A stretch of 64,000 nt of DNA from Phalacrocorax aristotelis (taxonomy: Eukaryota > Chordata > Aves > Suliformes > Phalacrocoracidae): NCBI RefSeq assembly GCF_949628215.1, contig NC_134283.1, positions 5,821,610-5,885,609 on the forward strand. The letters are read 5' to 3'. The notes under the pieces were generated by a model. That model had not been told where the DNA came from and ran no database searches. It was given only the letters and a program-made list of their open reading frames with translations. Positions 38,501-53,500 of this stretch are shown piece by piece. Each line of letters opens with the position of its first letter. The stretch's first letter is position 1. The position numbers and the translations under genes were made by a program.

Positions 38501-41500
38501 TAAAACTAACCCACAGCAGCCCGGTTTTGCCCCAGCTAGAAATAAATGAGTTTGAGGCACCCAGATCCTGCAGGATACAAAAGGCCTGTGAATGTCCTGA
38601 TGATAACACATCCCTCACCTGAATTAGGATAGGGTGTTTTTTTCCCTCAGAACAACAGATTGCGTATTACTGTCGTATTTTTATAATAATTTTTCTAAAG
38701 GCCTCTCTGACTGATTTGACACTCGCAGGAAACCCCTACAATAACTGCAAAATAGATAGGTTTTTTCATTTTGTCTTTTTCAGCTCTACTAAAAAATGTC
38801 TAGAGCCCACTGAAACCAGTGGAAACACATCCATTTTCTTACCTGAGCGTTAGGAGAGGCTCCAGAATTCTCTCATTGGACTGACAGCTCTGACATACTC
38901 TTCTGTGCATTGCTATCATAGTAGAAATAGACTTCTGTTCCTAATTCCAGGAGGGGTGCTACAGCCTAGCTTTGGTGGATTTACTTTGAAAAAGGCTTAT
39001 GCAATTGCGTTTTGATATCTGGTGTCTAAAAGGCAAAAGAGTTACAATGGATGGAAACAACAGACATTGTTGTACACATATCACATTTCAGAATCAAAAT
39101 CACTTTCAGGGTTTGTGTTTGACCTACCATAGAGATAAGCCAGCTTCTTATCTAAATCTGGATGCAGGCTTCTTTTAAGTCGAGTACTGTTTGGGTCTGA
39201 GCTTAAGCTTTCACTATTCAGAAATGTAGAGTGTAATGTAACAAAATATTGACAATAGCTCAAAACTGATTGATATTGTCTTGCTAATAGATGGTGAGCT
39301 TTGCCGTGAATCCCTTTTTCTCCAGTGACACCAGTTTTGACATTAGTGGAACAGTGGGAGGTCTAAGCCTTACTGGTCTGGATGGCTTGATCATACCAGT
39401 CAGCAATCTTGAAGAAAACATTGAGGTAAACCCACTATTTTCTATCCCTCTCCCTCTTTTCCCATTTTTTTCTTTCTCTGTTAATGAACTGCAATTTTTG
39501 TTATCATCTTCTGAGGTGACTGCAAATGGTGGTAATGTTCATTGCATTTTATAATGGGATCACAGTGTCTGCATTTGTGGTGGAGGGATTTCTGTCATGT
39601 GAAGAATGAAATAACAAATATTTCTGTCTTTTCTTTAAAAAGAGGTATCTTGTTCTTCATTTAAATGGATGTGAGAATGCTAATGGTTGTGGAAAAACAC
39701 TCCAGATTACAGTAATCCAAACATAATGTAATGTCTGACTTCATCATCCAACAACTCTACATTTGTATTACTACTGTTTGGGTTTCCTAGTCCATGTATA
39801 AGCTGATATCTAAATTATTTGTATATCCACTTCATGGAGCCAGTTATTTCAGTTTTAATCTTCGTGTTTCTGTTTCAGTTTTGGTTGTTTCAGTTATAAT
39901 CTCAGCTCTCCGTCCAGAAGTGCACTAAGGGCCACAGGCTTTGTGATGAGTTTACATAGGTTTCAAATGACCTTTTCAGAGGTTAGCTGATAGTATCAGG
40001 AAAATTACTCTGAAGCCAATATTTTTGCTGGCCATGCTTTCCCTATGTTATGAAAAAAGATTATCTAACATGTGGCTATATTGTACTTATAGATAACAGA
40101 AGCAAGATGCTTTGTTGTATTTGAAGCTATGTCTTTCTCTTTAAAAACAGATAATGTTACCAAGGCTTTCAGCAACTCAGGAAGATAAGATTCTGTTGAA
40201 TCTGGGCAATTTTAGCACTTTCCAAATCAATGTCACCTCAGAAAACACATCTATAGTGATCCACCTGGAATCTGAACATGACATTCCACTAATACTCTAC
40301 TTAGGGTACAGTTATCGTCCAAATGAAACTAACTATGATATGAAAAATCATCTGTTCTGTAAGAAAACTACTGGAGGTAAGACAACTTTTTAGTGACCCA
40401 TGAACTTGTGCATCCTGGGCTTATGTAGCCAAAACACTTTCACCACCCATAGCAAGCTAAGGGCAGTCAGTATGGGGAGTGCTCATCCACAACTTTACAG
40501 CACATCCATGGTTGCAGAATGAGCCTTGACCATAGGTTCAGACATCTAACTGGAAAGAAACTTCTCAGAGGAGTTTCAATTTGTCATGCTCCAGGGTTCC
40601 AGTCTCTAGTATACAGTGTTCACGAACAGGAGCAAAGAGTGAGATGCTTTGAACAATGAGTTGCTAAGAACGATTTTATACCTGTTTCTTCAGTTTGTTT
40701 ATTTGATTATATGCAATACAGCTGCATACTTCTGAATTAGAATTTCTGTATATACATTGAAACTAAAATATTTTTGTTCAAGGTGAGACAAACACCTGGG
40801 TTCTTAGCCCAGAAGAACTAATTTTTGGAGAGGGAACCTACTATTTCATGGTTTTACAAGATATGGGAATGGATTCCACAGTCTATGACAGGCTAACTAT
40901 AGCTGTCACTTGCTTTGCATCCCGCTGTGTATTTTGGGATGAGCACCAGGGGAACTGGAACGGTTATGGATGTCATGTAAGTAGAAAGACACAAAACAAT
41001 GTTCATATTATATACTTCAAAGCCAGCCCTTATCACCACCATCTTGTAGTAAAATGATAGCTTTGAGCTCACACCATAAAACAAGATCATTCTGAGATGT
41101 TTTAATAAACCCGGACTAAGCTTCAAATGACATTTCCATTTCATTTTATTGGGATGAGCTTCTATATAAGAAGAAATGGAAGCTGTCTGACAAGGCTATA
41201 TATATTTATAATATTATAATGCCTGTTTCTGGCTAGACATTAGAATTAATATCCCTTATTGGAACTCGAACAAATCTTTTCTGCATAGCAGCTCTCCACA
41301 CTAACTTACCAGACTCAGCATTGTCTTTTCATTTGCATGTTAAGTTATCCAATACTTTGAAGCCAAATGTTTTATTATGAAATTTTTCTGGTTTTCAGGT
41401 AGGACCAAAAACAAATCCTAGAAGCACACAGTGCCTCTGCAACCATCTGACCTTCTTTGGGAGCTCCTTCTTCGTCATACCCAATGCCATAGATGTTAGC

Positions 41501-44500
41501 AAAACTGCACAGCTGTTTGGTACATTTGTGGACAACCCTGTGGTGGTGACAACTGTAGGATGCATCTTCCTGATATATGTGCTTGTAGTTATTTGGGCTC
41601 GAAGGAAAGACATCCAGGATGATGCCAAAGTAAGTCTTCAGCTGATAAAGACTGAATGTATTTAGGCCAATTCCCACTTGGCCTAGCCTGTTTTAATAGG
41701 AAGTCCTCATGCAATCCTACCCCCCTCCCTGTAACTCTCTGTTTACTGGTAAGTATATGCATTGTGCACAAGATAACAAATGCCTATCCACAGCTTTAAA
41801 GAATCCATACTCACAGAACAGCTAACACACTGCTTGTATTGTGTCACTCTGCAGGTGAAAATCACAGTTCTGGAAGACAATGACCCCTTTGCTCAGTATC
41901 GTTATCTTGTGACAGTTTTTACAGGACACCGCCGCGGGGCAGCCACAACCTCCAAGGTATCGATGGCACTGTGCGGTAAGACAGCTCATGCACTCATTGA
42001 GAGAACTGGATGAATAAGGGAGCACCTGAAGCTGTTAAATATGATGGCTCAAATGCAACATCTAAGCTAGAAAGCCCTTAGATTTTATGAAAGCAGGAAG
42101 AGTATTCCAGAGGAATAATCACACATAGGATCAAGATGTGCAAGTCTTCATTTTGCCATCTTATTCTCCAGGTGACTCTCACCCTCTATGGGCGGGAAGG
42201 AGAGAGTGAGCCACACCATCTAACTGATCCTGATACACCAGTCTTTGAACGTGGAGGAGTGGATGTTTTCCTACTCTGTACCTTCTTCCCTCTTGGGGAA
42301 CTGCAGAGTATTAGATTGTGGCATGATAATTCAGGGGACAGTCCATCCTGGTAAGTGGAGATCTGGATATCCTGGGAAGTAAAGATCCACAAATATTTTT
42401 TGTAATGATAACAGTTTTCCTTTCCTAGCACTTGAAAATTATCCTTTCTACAGTTCTAGAAAGGAAAGAAGTGTTAGTTTCTCTTTTTTGTAGATGAATA
42501 GATCAAATCATAATCTAAACTGCAGAAACAGGAGTGCTTCTGATATCCTGTGTCCAGTACAGGATGGGATGTGTTCTGTGCCTTTCAGTTTAGACAAAAC
42601 CTAAGAAGATAAAGGCCAGGGTCTGTCCTCCATAGTCCTGTCGAGTCCTGAATTTCATACCACCCAGTTACATGTGAATGTGCCCTTTATATTTTTTCCA
42701 ACAGGTATGTGAATCGAGTATTGGTCCATGATTTGGCATGGGATCAGAAATGGTACTTCCTCTGTAACTCTTGGCTAGCCATTGATATTGGAGAATGCAT
42801 CCTAGATAAAATGTTCCCAGTAGCTACAGAACAGGACATGAAGCAGTTCAGGTACCTTCTATTTCATGGGCTTTTTATTCTTGACAGCAATTGGTCTAGA
42901 AAAGCAACTATGCAAAAAAGATCAAACCCCTAGACAAAGACAAAAACAGGGGAGGTCTTTTCATTGCCCTCGAAGAGGTATGAACAAGGAAAACAGGAAG
43001 GATGGTTAAGGAAGTCTGATTGTTACCCTAACATTAATACCACACTGGAAATATTGGTGTTAAAGAAGGATAGCCTGACAAGACCTACAGAAACCCAAGC
43101 ATCTTCTCTTAAGTGTAATTTTCCTAACAATTTATATATAAACTACTTACGATTAGCTTTCCCTCCATGGTGTGGCCAGAAGGAAAGGACATAAGTAGCT
43201 ATGACCATTCCATGCAAATCAAGCCATGATATTTTGTAATTTCTCATAGTTATTATTTCTTCTGATAGTGCCTAGAAGAATGAACAGGTCAGATCCCTGA
43301 ACTACAGCTTTATTCTTCCCTCTCCTTTCTAAATATCCATTTGATTTTCCTTTCCTACTTCCCAGCAATCTGTTTTTCATGAAGACCTCCAAGGGCTTCC
43401 AGGATGGGCACATCTGGTACTCGGTTTTTAGCCGCTCCCCACGAAGCTCCTTCACACGAGCTCAGCGTGTGTCATGTTGCTTCTCACTGCTTCTCTGCAC
43501 CATGCTGACCAGCATCATGTTCTGGGGAGTGCCAAAGGATCCAGCTGAGCAGAAAATGGATTTGGGTAACAATCCTCACCATTGCTCGGGCAGGGAAACA
43601 GATAGACAGCAGAGTCTAGAGGCAGGACAGTTGAACAAATGGGCTTTATGGTTCCTGGGGTTGTTTTTACTCCTCCCCTCTCTTTGATCTTGACAGGTAA
43701 GATCGAGTTCACATGGCAGGAAGCGATGATTGGCTTTGAGAGCTCTCTCCTCATGTTCCCCATCAACCTGCTCATTGTGCAGATCTTCAGAAACATACGA
43801 TCCCGGCCAGCCTCACAGGGGAGAGAAAAGAAGCCAGGAAAGAATGGTCGAGTGTCCCCAAGCCTACCTCCCACCCCACAGGTCACCCAGGCTGTCTCAC
43901 TCACTCCAGAGGCTGTGATAAAGGCAAGTCCCTGTGGCTGCTCCCCAGTGAGTCCTGCACTGCCCTCTGCTGCCATGCAGTACCCGACCTCCCCAGTTTA
44001 ACAGCAGAAGTCTTCCCTGTCAGATGCTCTTCAGCTTGTCTGAAGTGAAAAGCCAATTACGCACTGGTGCAAAGCACTCATTTACCCATCTACATGGAAT
44101 CTCCGACTTCATTAAGATCTGCCTATGTACATCCCCGCCCTTGCACAATTATTATGTACGACCAAAATTGCTGTGTTCGGGGGTTAAAGCAAACATTAAG
44201 CAAGACAGTGAAGATAAAAGGTATCATAGACCCTGCCTTTCTCAGCTTAGGTCCTCAGGCAGGTAAGCTGTATTTTTGAATCCTGAAAGCTGTCTTGCTG
44301 AACTCATCAAAATCTGCCTGTCGCATCCAGCGTTGCAGGATACATAGCCTTATCTATCCTGGAGAGATTTTAGCAATCGGTGCAGCCCCCAGACAGTGGT
44401 GCCTTCAGACCACATCAGCTTAAGTCACTGCAGCCAGAGTCAATGTTGTGTTGCTGCTGTGTTTTCTAGGATATAAGAAGAATTGCCAACTCTCTCTTTA

Positions 44501-47500
44501 AAGCCCTGAAGACTCCATCTCTCACTTTGGTATCGGATCTTGGAAAATCAACTAACATCAACACACTTTTGGCACTGGTTGAGGACATCATCTGCCAGCA
44601 GAACAGAGCTGGGCAGGAGTTTTATGATGAGAGCAAAATGAAGGATGACCCTATAATTGTCACATTAGGTGCTATGGATATACAAGGTAAACAGTGCAAT
44701 GTGACACGTCTACTGAAACCTTTGCAGTGAAAATGATGGTAATGCTGGATGCGATTACCCAAGCTCTTCTTACATTCTGACTCAAAGGCAATTACAGAAG
44801 CACAGAATAGTTGAGGTTGGAAGGGATCTCTGGAGATTGTCTAGGCCACCATCCTGCTCAGAGCAGGGTCAGCTGGAGCAGGTAATCCAGGATCACATTC
44901 AGTCAGATGTTGAATATCTCCAAGGATGAAGACTCCACAAATTCTCTGAGCAACCTGCTCCAGTCCAACAGCCCCCATAATACAGAAGTTTTTCCTTATG
45001 TTCAGACAGAATTTCCCATGTTTTAATTTGTGCCCATTGCCTCCTGTCCTTTCACTGTGTACCACTGAGTGCCCAACTGAGTAAAGACACTGTGAAATTT
45101 CTATTTCTTATGCTGTAGAATTAAACATTAGCTGCCAGCCTGGCTTGGGAGCAGGATCGGTATCTAATAGCATAAAGACTCACAAATATCATTGTTTCAC
45201 AGTTGTTTTGTCCTGTCCTTTTTTTTTTTTATTTTTGGCCTTGTGCTATTGTTGCTTTCAGTCTGACTCTTAACTTAGGCATTAATTTATTTTCAATTAA
45301 ACAATAATATATGAGTAAAGAATCCCACTGATTTCATTAAGACTTGCATTTGACTTTTCCAAGGAGTCTATCAAGCTACTAATTGAACAGGTAAACTATG
45401 AACAAATTGGCACTTGATCTTACCTGACTTCTCTATTAAAGTTTTAGGAGCTCTGTCTTACTAAATTACCTCCTGGCAACAATTCTGGCCCATTCCAGCA
45501 GAAAAGCATTAAAGCTCTAGTACTAAAGTTGCTTTTACAAGTCCTTTCCAATGTTACTCTTCACTTTGTCACATTCATAAGCTTGACCTCAAGTTCTGCT
45601 AACCTTTGTACTGAACAGTATTTTAATCTAGGGATAGCTATGCTGATTTTCTTTTTAAACAAATTAAATAATGCTTTACCTGCAGAAAAAACAAGAAGCC
45701 CAACTCCAGAGAAGGGAATATGTGAGCGACTGAAATACAGTGATTACAATCGCTGCTTGTACATGCAACTCCAGCATGTAGAGATGGAGCTTGAATTGCT
45801 GGGGCCCCATAAATTTCAGATGCCTCAGAGTTACACACAAGCTGTTTGTCAGGTTCAGCACATGAAGAACCTCCTGGAGAACCGGATCGGCTCATCAGGG
45901 TCCATCAGTGAGAGGTAACCTAGTTCTCATCTCATTCTCAGTGTAAGTAAATTCAGGTTATTAATTCAGAACTGGTCAGGACGATGGAGTCCAAATAATT
46001 ACTGCTTAATATGTCCTAGATAACCACTATTATAGCTGTAGAAACATGTTTTACTATTATACTATTGTAGGAGCAACAAAGAAATGCCAATGCACTGCAA
46101 ACTGCACACAAAAGCAATAATGACATATCACTGTTCTTTGTCATTTTTGCCTCCAAAACTGAATGTTACAAAACCATGCCATGTGATAGTAAAGGGCTGA
46201 GATAATCACTGAGCTCCAAAGTCTCAGACATCTCTTAAAATATATGGATAAAGAAAAAATCAATTAGCAGACAAAAATTTTTCAGTGAGATATGATAATT
46301 AAGTTGGAAGTATTAAAAACAATACCACTAATTATCTCTCTGGCGTTTATGGTGATCACAAGAGGTGTATCTAGCAGCTAAAATACATTCATGGCTTTAT
46401 TTGTCCATATTTCTACTGGAGGTTCAATTATGCATGAACTGAGGAGTAAATAAGCCCATCATATTTGTTTTGATTTCAGCTGACCTCTGCACACTTCCTC
46501 ATATTTTTGCTCAGTGTACTTTTTGCTGTCCATATATCCTATATAACTGCAGTAGTCCAAAGAATTGAGACTATTTTGACTGATATTTTAAATCATAAGG
46601 TGTTGCCTATCCCCACTGATCCCAAAGACTGTGATTTTGGCTTCTGTTCCACTGCAGACTGATTTTTTTCTCTTCCTGTTGACTCTCAAGGTGGTCCCTT
46701 ACTCCAACCTCCTCTGGCAATGGCAAGAAAAGTTCTTCTTCCAAAGGGCTGCCCTGGTGGTTTGTGTTCATTGCTTGGTTCCTTGTTGCAGCTACCAGTG
46801 GTGTGTCTGGGTTCTTTACCATGCTCTATGGGCTGCATTATGGCAAGGAGAACTCCATCAAGTGGCTGATCTCCATGGCCATCTCCTTCTTGGAAAGCCT
46901 TTTCATCACACAGCCCTTAAAGGTGAGAGCCTCAGAAATACAACCACTGGCCAATATGAATTCATTCTACTATCATTTCAGGAAGATGATATAATGTGTT
47001 CTAAAGAACCACAAGATTTAACATGTAAAATGAGAAGTCTTTGCCCTCAAAACAAAAGCTAGCAGGTGGTTTACAGAGTTCTATTGTCTTTTGTTGACAT
47101 TAACTCCATTAGTTTCATCTTCCTTGTTTTATCAGAGTTTAATAGGTGATGAGGTTTTTGACCAGGGGAAGATGTGTCATATGGCAAAATCTGTTTAGCT
47201 GGATGGACCCCGGCACTGTGCACTGTTCTTTTGTTTATGAGCTTCAACTGCATGAGTTGAACAAAGCCAAAGCACAGTTGTTCTCCTGCAGTCCCTGGAT
47301 CCAAATGGATCCAGGTCAAAGCCTGAGCTTCTCTATATGAAATGGGCATATGGTGAGTCTATAGCTAATTCTTTCCAGGTGCTGGGATTTGCTGCTTTTT
47401 TTGCTCTGGTTCTGAAGAAGGTGGAACATGAGGATGAAGAAAACACAGCCATTGATGGGCCTTTATCTGCACCAGGTAACTGTCTCTAAAGTGAGAAACT

Positions 47501-50500
47501 ATTAAAGGGAGTGAAGCATTCTCCAAGCTTTTGGAGTGCTCAGCTCAACTGAGAACTTCACTGGTTATCTTTATATACCTGAATCTTAGCTGACAAAGTT
47601 AGCAGAAATCACTAAATCCACAGGCGCTGTGACTATGTGCCTACCCATTAGCATTCCCAAGATCAAGGTGGAGTGGAAACAAACCTAAATAACTGATTTT
47701 GTGCCAGTTGGAGAAAATATAAAGACCAGTGTATGTTTAGGTTGAATAAATCTTGCTTAAAGATGAAAACACTTAATGAAAGAGACCACAAAGATCAAAA
47801 AGATAAAAGATAAGAAGTCTGGATCAAAAGAATAATACTTCCTTGTTTATCTTTTTCCATATGCTTTTACCTTTGCAAATATAAATACATGCACAATCTC
47901 CCCTAGCCCTGTTGTAAGATTGTCCCTGTTATTGGAGGACCTACTTGCTGCCAGGATACTGATTTTTGACTCCTGTCTTCCCTCAATCCCTGGCTTGCCT
48001 GTGTCAAGAAAAGAAGAATTATTCTCCTGCATTGATTCATATTAGATCAAGAATTGTACAAGCCAATCACTTTTCGGTCCATCAACATTCAAGAAACATC
48101 TAGACAAGAAAATAATGAAATGTGGCAAACTGGCTGCAGCTATTATCATCAAAATTAATGAATCAGTGCTATTAGTATGCAGCAAGCATGCTTAAATATT
48201 TTAGCTCTCATGTCAGACATCAGAGAAGTCAGATACACCAGGAGGCTGGTTTTAGCTCTGTGCAGAAATCTCAGTATTCATGGCATGGTGTGCAACAAAA
48301 CCTGTAACTATTCCACAATGTAGTGAAAATAAGCATGTGACCCCATGCAAAATGCACTCTTCATCTAGAATGGTAGACCTTTATCTGACAAGCATACCTA
48401 AAACTCAACTTCTCTCTCAAGGAAATTTCCCACCTCCTTTAAGTCTTACGATATGAAAGTCCTCAGCGTACATAGTTTCCTACAACCACAATTATCTGTA
48501 TTACTTCCATAAACCAAATAGTGGCTCCTGCAATCACCACTGTGTCTAAAAAAAGCTGATAGCAGCAGACAGGAGTCCTAGGGCACAGCAAGGAATCCTG
48601 ACCAACAGCTTCCTCCCTGATCAGTCTCAGGCTCTGAATACATCGCCTTCTGAGATGCTCAGCCTAGAGAGAGACACCTGGACTACACCTGGGCCTAAAC
48701 CTAATACACTGTGTTTGTGAGCTCCTTCCCTCACCCCATTTGCCTTCCTGTACTAATTGTTAAAATCACATCCCCTGACTTCCTAAGGGAAAGCATTATA
48801 TAGAAATATTTCCTTATAGTGTCCAAATAAAGAAAAAGCAAGACATAAACAATCTGTTGACTAATTTCAGGGTTTATGGTTCTCACTCACAGGTGATTCA
48901 AATCCGCTCTTTGGAGCCCGAAGGGACAGTAGAAGCAATATTTACCAGCCACCTCCTGCAGCTGATGTGGAGAAAATGAAAATCAGCTGTATGAAGGATC
49001 AGAAAGCATTTGCCCTCATCAGAGAAATCCTGGGTATTATCCATATGGAGATTATCTTGTTTTACTCAGTGGTATTCATCAGGATTTTTACATCAGTGAA
49101 AATATTATTCTCTTGGGTAAAAAAATTTTGGCATGTCTTTAGCTTTCTGCCAGCCATTATGGTGTAGAGACAGGCTGTTCAGTGGCAGCTGGAGCTGATT
49201 GGAGGTGGGAATATTAGCTGGAGAAAAAAGTGTGGCTAAGGCTTGGTTTTATGGTAAAGAAACTCATTACAGACAGGAGAGGTTAAAGAAAAGTTAGAAA
49301 GGGTGGAAGGAGGAGGTCAACAGTTAAATGAAGTTGAAATCAAAAGAGCAGATGGAGGCCATCTTTCTAAAAGCAGATAGTACCTATAGATAATGATTTA
49401 TACCCCAGTTTTATTTCCTCTAAAAGCAATGGAATAAATGACCTCAACTTCACTTGGAACAAAGTTAGACTACTCATTTTATTTAGAGCTGTCGTTACTA
49501 TTGGTGTTCAGCCAGCCCTCCCACTTACTTTGTCGACTGCTACTTGTGTTCCAAATGTGACACGCTTAAACTGCAGCACATTGAAGTAGCTTGTGTAAAT
49601 TCATTAGCACTGGTCAGTCAGAACCTAGCAAAGCATCTCCTTAGCCTAATAAGTGATGACAGCAGTAATCGTTCATGCAATCTATTTTGAACAGCAGTGT
49701 TAATTCTGAGCTCACATGTGCTGTCTTTTCTTGTTTTTTTTCCAGCCTATCTGGGGTTTTTATGGATGCTGTTACTGGTTGCCTACGGGCAGAGAGATCC
49801 CAATTCCTACTACTTAAACAAACACATTGAGAACAGCTTTACAGATGGATTCCATGATGTGTACAGTTATCAGGATTTTTTCACATGGGCAAACACCACC
49901 TTAGTCAAAAATCTTTATGGATCATATAAAGGTGCAAAGTCATATTGTTTCACTTGAGATTGCCAGATTCTGAAACGTTATCTTTTGTACATCTCCCTAA
50001 CTAGCACACGCGTATTTGACCAGAGAAAGAGACTGTGAGTGCATAAGACTGGTGTAGATTCTTATAATATGAATACTAGTGGATAACAAATACCCCACAG
50101 CCTGACCCCAAGTTTAATGTACCCTGATATTTTCCTTATCTTTAATATAAACCAAAAGGTCTGCACTGTAATTTTACATTTTTTGTATTTTACATTACTT
50201 ATTCCAGATATTCAGATATATGCCTCAGTTTTACACAAGTTTCTTTCCATAATTCAAAAAAAGAATGGCAGATAGGTGGCACTATAAAACTTTTGCTTAG
50301 GAGAGCTCTGTTTGCATCATGACTTTGGTCAATGTGAAGGCTAATTACGCAATATCACCATGTTTCTATCTAGCCATATCCAGTAATAAATATGACCCAT
50401 TTTCCAGCTCACATTTATGAGTAAATATTGAAGTACATTAGCAGCGTTGTTCATTGGACAGGACACGCACTGACCAGCTGTGGCCAAGTGAACCCTGCAT

Positions 50501-53500
50501 ACAGCCACTCTGCTGTGTGTCTCGAAGCAAGTCACCTTTCTCCTCCAGGCCTCAGTTTCCTTCTGTATAAAATACAGATGGGTATTGACACTGAACTCTG
50601 TTATCTATGGATGTTATCTAAGAACTCAGTTCAAATCAACACGAGGGCTTAATTTTCATTACTATTTTGCTTACAGTGTTCTTTAGAAAAGAATCTATAG
50701 CAAAATATTAATGCATCAGTAAATCATAAATGAGATTATTAGTAGTTCTGTTGTGTTGCCAGTGCGACTCTTTTCCATCTCCCGTTTAGGATTCATTACA
50801 GATGGCAATTCCAAGCTGGTGGGTAGTGCTCGAATTCGCCAAGTAAGAGTGAAAGAAGATACCTGCCCTATTTCTCCCAAACTCCAGCATGTGATTCAGG
50901 AATGCCATGCTGCATATTCCCTACAAACAGAAGATACATCAGATTATGGGGAACACTGGAATACTTCAGCCTTTGATAACTCCTCTGACTTGAGCTCAGC
51001 ATGGCAGTATCAGAGTCAGTCCAAACTCAGAGGACACCCTACCTGGGGCAAACTCGCCATCTACAGGGGAGGGGGATACGTGATTCACCTGGGACTTGAT
51101 CCCAAGAATGCCTCCAGGTACTGCTTTTATTCTTGGAAATTAGTAGTGTATCTGTTGTAGCATCAATGATGCTCTTTCCTCTACCCTATTTAAGATTCAT
51201 TTCAGGTTGCACCTTGAGTTTCCCTGCTGTGCATTGTGGTGGATATTTTAGATAATACTGTGGTGCCATCATTGTGGTTTATGTTCCTATCACCTTGCTC
51301 CATGCTAGGTAGCAACCAAAATTAGAACCTTTTTCTCCTAACTTACATGCATGGGTTCCAGATTTACATAGCTGCAGAAATACCTACTGTTAAAAAACAA
51401 AAAAAACCCAATCCTATCAATGTATTAATCCAGTGTTGGATCTAGTCTAGCTGTTAACTACTAAAATACTGAATTTTCTAAGGGCATGCCAGTGGTTGTG
51501 AGAAAATAATTTAGCCTAAATCTTATTATGTTACTCTTTTGTTATTTTGTTACTATGCTTGAACTATGATATGTGTGTCTGTTTTCATATCATGGTAAGA
51601 TCTGTGAGGCTTATCTCTCTCCCTAGAGTTTATACTCCCTAGATCCTTGCAGACAATTTTGTACCTGCTTTGAAAGAGAATTAGTGAAACTTAACTGAAA
51701 ATAATCTCCTGTGTGTGAATATGAATAGTAACAGGGACTACTTTTTAAAGTGAATTAACAGAAAATGAGGCCTTGAAACCCAGAAAGAATTTGGCAGATA
51801 AGGGTCCCGAGATAAATGAGCAGGAAGCAGTATCCCACAGGGGTGGAGATCCAGAGATTACAGATAACACATATGTTGCCAGAGATATCCATGTTTGTAC
51901 AGGAACCAATATGAGGCATCTCAGGTTTAGCACTGGCCAACATCTGGTACCTGCTTCTCCAGAAGAGCCAAAAAGAAACTCACCACCTAGATTAATAGTA
52001 CCAATATCCCCTATCTCCAGACTTGACAGACCAGATGTCCTCTTGAACATCTTACCCCTGGTTTACTCTTTCTCTGTGATAATATCCAGACACTCCTATC
52101 CTCCATGTGATACTGTCTCTCTCCTGTATGACTTACTTCGATCACTGGCTATATATTTTTTGGCAGAATTCTCCAGTACCTTTTCAACAATGTCTGGCTA
52201 GACACCTTCACCAGAGCAGTGTTTGTTGAATTTACAGTCTACAATGCCAATGTGAACCTGTTCTGCATTATAACCCTGACATTTGAAACCAATGCATTAG
52301 GTGAGAACCTTTTTTAAGTTACACATTTCTGAAGACAGCGAGCAATGCACCTACAGAGTGCAGTTTACATGCTGTCAGTGTTTACCTAGCTCTTGATTCA
52401 GTAACAGAAGTGTTTTAATAAACCTCATAATGACAGAATCAATTAAAAGTTTATAAACCATTTAGGAAAAATGTTGCACAACAGTAATATAGACCGTAAT
52501 GGAGTGTCTTATGCTTGCTTATGCTGTGGTCTTCTGCTAATGAAGAAAACACGGTACTGAAACTTAATCTCCAAAATTTACACAACAGTAACAAGAACAA
52601 TGGTGTTTCCTAATCATTGCAGCTAATCAATACCATATTAAGACAAAAACTACAAACACGAGAGTCTGTGGTTTTTGTTCCAGAAGACTTCTAATACATA
52701 GCTGTGTAATCATATCATACATAATCTGGATACAACAAAGAAAAGAGTGAAACTAGATTCTGGTTTGAAGGCCATAGAAAAACATTTAAACTGAGCAGTC
52801 GCCTCCCTTAGGATTGTCCCAGGACTGGAAAATGCCCAAACCGGGCCACAAAGCTGAGTTTATTTTCTTTTTAGAATGAGATTCAGATTTAGATCTCCAG
52901 GTCCTCCTGCTCCATTTCTGCATCTATAGTCCATTCCAAACCCAGCCCTGCTGGGATTAGTATCATGCTGTCACACAAGACAGCACAAGCACTCTAATAG
53001 CCATTGACTGCCTGAAATTCCTATTTGAGGAAAATTTCAAAGAACATTTATACGGCTACTCACATAACCAAGTCTAAATCTTAGTTTGATAGTGGGATTC
53101 AGTCTCATATTGATGTGACTGCGAGTACAGAAGTCTTACTGGTGAACTAAATTGTTTGAATGAAATCAGAAAGATGTAATTATTAGAGAACTGAGGTGAA
53201 CAGTTGTCTATTTTTTAGGGGCCTTCTTCACAAGCGCAGAGCTGCAAAGTGTCCGGCTCTACCCATACACCAACAGTCTCCACATCTTTGTGGTTGCAGC
53301 AGAAGTAATTTATTTCCTCTTTATTGTGTACTACATGATAGTACAGGTGAGACCCAATGGAAAGCTCGGCTGACTGCATCACCTTATGTCTGGTTTTGAT
53401 TTCACTTACAAAAACTTTAGGGCTGTACTTGATTTCAGTAGTGCTGCTGGTGACTTGCACCAGTGGAAGATTGAATCAGACATGGATTCTGTATTAAATA

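Noticed and set aside
43515-43976. 153-codon minus-strand open frame
   Set aside because: Antisense shadow of PKD1L2 exons 27 and 28.
51773-52201. 142-codon plus-strand open frame before exon 36
   Set aside because: It overlaps exon 36 in a different frame and has no known motif; probably chance.
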